Under the pieces are notes generated by a model, which was not told the origin of the DNA, did no database searches, and saw only the letters and a list, made by a program, of their open reading frames with translations. A stretch of DNA of 5,419 bases from an uncultured Ruminococcus sp. Its GTDB lineage: Bacteria; Bacillota; Clostridia; Oscillospirales; Ruminococcaceae. Position numbers and translations under genes: made by a program. Each line of letters starts with the position of its first letter. The first letter of the stretch is position 1. The DNA is taken from assembly GCF_946187255.1 (NCBI RefSeq), contig NZ_CAMHRZ010000238.1, positions 1 through 5,419 of the forward strand. Reading direction: 5' to 3'. This document shows positions 5,018-5,419 of the stretch, piece by piece.

Positions 5018-5419
5018 ATGAAAAGTAAAAAAATACTTGCAGGACTGCTTTCGCTGGCATTCGTGTTCGGCGGAACCGCACTGCCCGCAGCGGTATCCTC
5101 TTTTGATACAGCGGTAACGGCAAATGCGGATGTTTTTGGCGATTTTTCATACCGATTACTCGATGACGGAACTGTCGAGATAACAAGGTATTATGGCAGT
5201 GATACGGAAGTTAAAGTACCCGCAGAGATAGACGGCAAGGCTGTATCCAGTATCAATTATACTGCTTTTAATCACCGCTCAAGTCTGACAAGTATAACTA
5301 TACCTGATAGTGTTACAAGTATCAATAATGCTGCTTTTTCCGGCTGCACAAGCCTGACAAGCATAACGATACCCGATAGTGTTACAAGTATTGGTTATGA
5401 TGCTTTTAAAGATACAGAA
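5018..5419 (+). CDS. Secreted BspA-like leucine-rich-repeat protein (3' end outside window)
   Basis: 134 codons are open to the right edge, so the gene continues beyond it. The start MKSKK is followed by a hydrophobic core (ILAGLLSLAFVFGG, 6-19) and an Ala-rich tail, with a likely signal peptidase I site after ANA (35-37). Residues 38-82 form a capping segment containing DDGTVEITRYYG and VPAEIDGKAVSSI, typical of the start of BspA-type (LRR_5) domains. From residue 83 a 23-residue repeat runs with the core SLTSITIPDSVTSI, in two full copies plus the beginning of a third. Such proteins are exported, often cell-surface or matrix proteins that bind other proteins or surfaces; in ruminococci some also carry dockerins. 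The C-terminus that would show anchoring, a dockerin or an enzyme domain is missing, so the function stays open. The gene is divergent from the cellobiose phosphorylase operon and shares its intergenic region. Confidence 0.9.
   Translation, partial: MKSKKILAGLLSLAFVFGGTALPAAVSSFDTAVTANADVFGDFSYRLLDDGTVEITRYYGSDTEVKVPAEIDGKAVSSINYTAFNHRSSLTSITIPDSVTSINNAAFSGCTSLTSITIPDSVTSIGYDAFKDTE
5264..5401 (+). repeat. Two tandem 69-bp leucine-rich-repeat units
   Basis: Units at 5264-5332 and 5333-5401 each encode 23 residues beginning with AF and containing SLTSITIPDSVTSI; a third begins at 5402 and is cut by the edge. The units are about 77% identical in DNA overall. Within the 14-codon core all five base differences are at third positions and silent. 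This indicates an internal protein repeat grown by duplication, not a mobile or CRISPR repeat. Confidence 0.9.

Noticed and set aside
4977..5186. 69-codon minus-strand frame over the start of the LRR gene
   Set aside because: It overlaps the promoter leader and signal peptide region of a well-supported plus-strand gene and has no ribosome site or recognisable sequence.
5264..5419. Tandem repeats as a CRISPR array or mobile repeat
   Set aside because: The repeats are in frame, contiguous without spacers, and encode the LRR_5 consensus.

Overview
The window looks like chromosomal DNA from a cellulolytic, anaerobic Firmicute of the Ruminococcus type (R. albus or a close relative is my best guess). 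The basis is an intracellular GH94 cellobiose phosphorylase, a secreted BspA-like leucine-rich-repeat protein, a clostridial spore germination protease gene, strong AGGAGG-type ribosome binding sites and roughly 50% GC coding DNA. The assignment is inferred from gene content and protein style, not from a database match.

Layout, left to right. Positions 1-352 (+) hold the C-terminal third or so of gpr, the germination protease that degrades small acid-soluble spore proteins. It faces a three-gene minus-strand operon that ends at 403. A strong hairpin at 356-386 lies between the two and has its U-tract on the minus strand, so it terminates the operon. In transcription order the operon is an aldose 1-epimerase (mutarotase) family protein (4752-3748), a short lipoprotein of unknown function (3751-2957, a GTGA overlap with the epimerase stop) and cellobiose phosphorylase (2886-403). 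The operon has a good sigma-A type promoter with an extended -10 at 4787-4815. After a divergent intergenic region, a plus-strand gene starts at 5018 behind a perfect TTGACA-17 bp-TATAAT promoter. It encodes a secreted leucine-rich-repeat protein and runs off the right edge.

How the genes may work together. Cellobiose phosphorylase cleaves imported cellobiose with phosphate to alpha-glucose-1-phosphate and glucose in the cytoplasm, saving ATP. A mutarotase made from the same message could keep the anomers of cellobiose or glucose in equilibrium for an anomer-selective enzyme. The lipoprotein between these two cytoplasmic enzymes is the odd member: it is predicted to be surface-anchored, and its C-terminal part looks faintly pilin-like. 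A 22-bp near-perfect palindrome with a central CG (4872-4893) sits about 90-100 bp upstream of both divergent start sites. It resembles a LacI-family operator and suggests sugar-responsive control of the operon, the LRR gene or both.

I see no CRISPR array, tRNA, rRNA, insertion sequence or riboswitch. The most noteworthy points are the composition of the operon, the uncharacterised lipoprotein, the shared operator-like palindrome, and a 70-bp gap before the phosphorylase gene that reads like coding DNA in a shifted frame.
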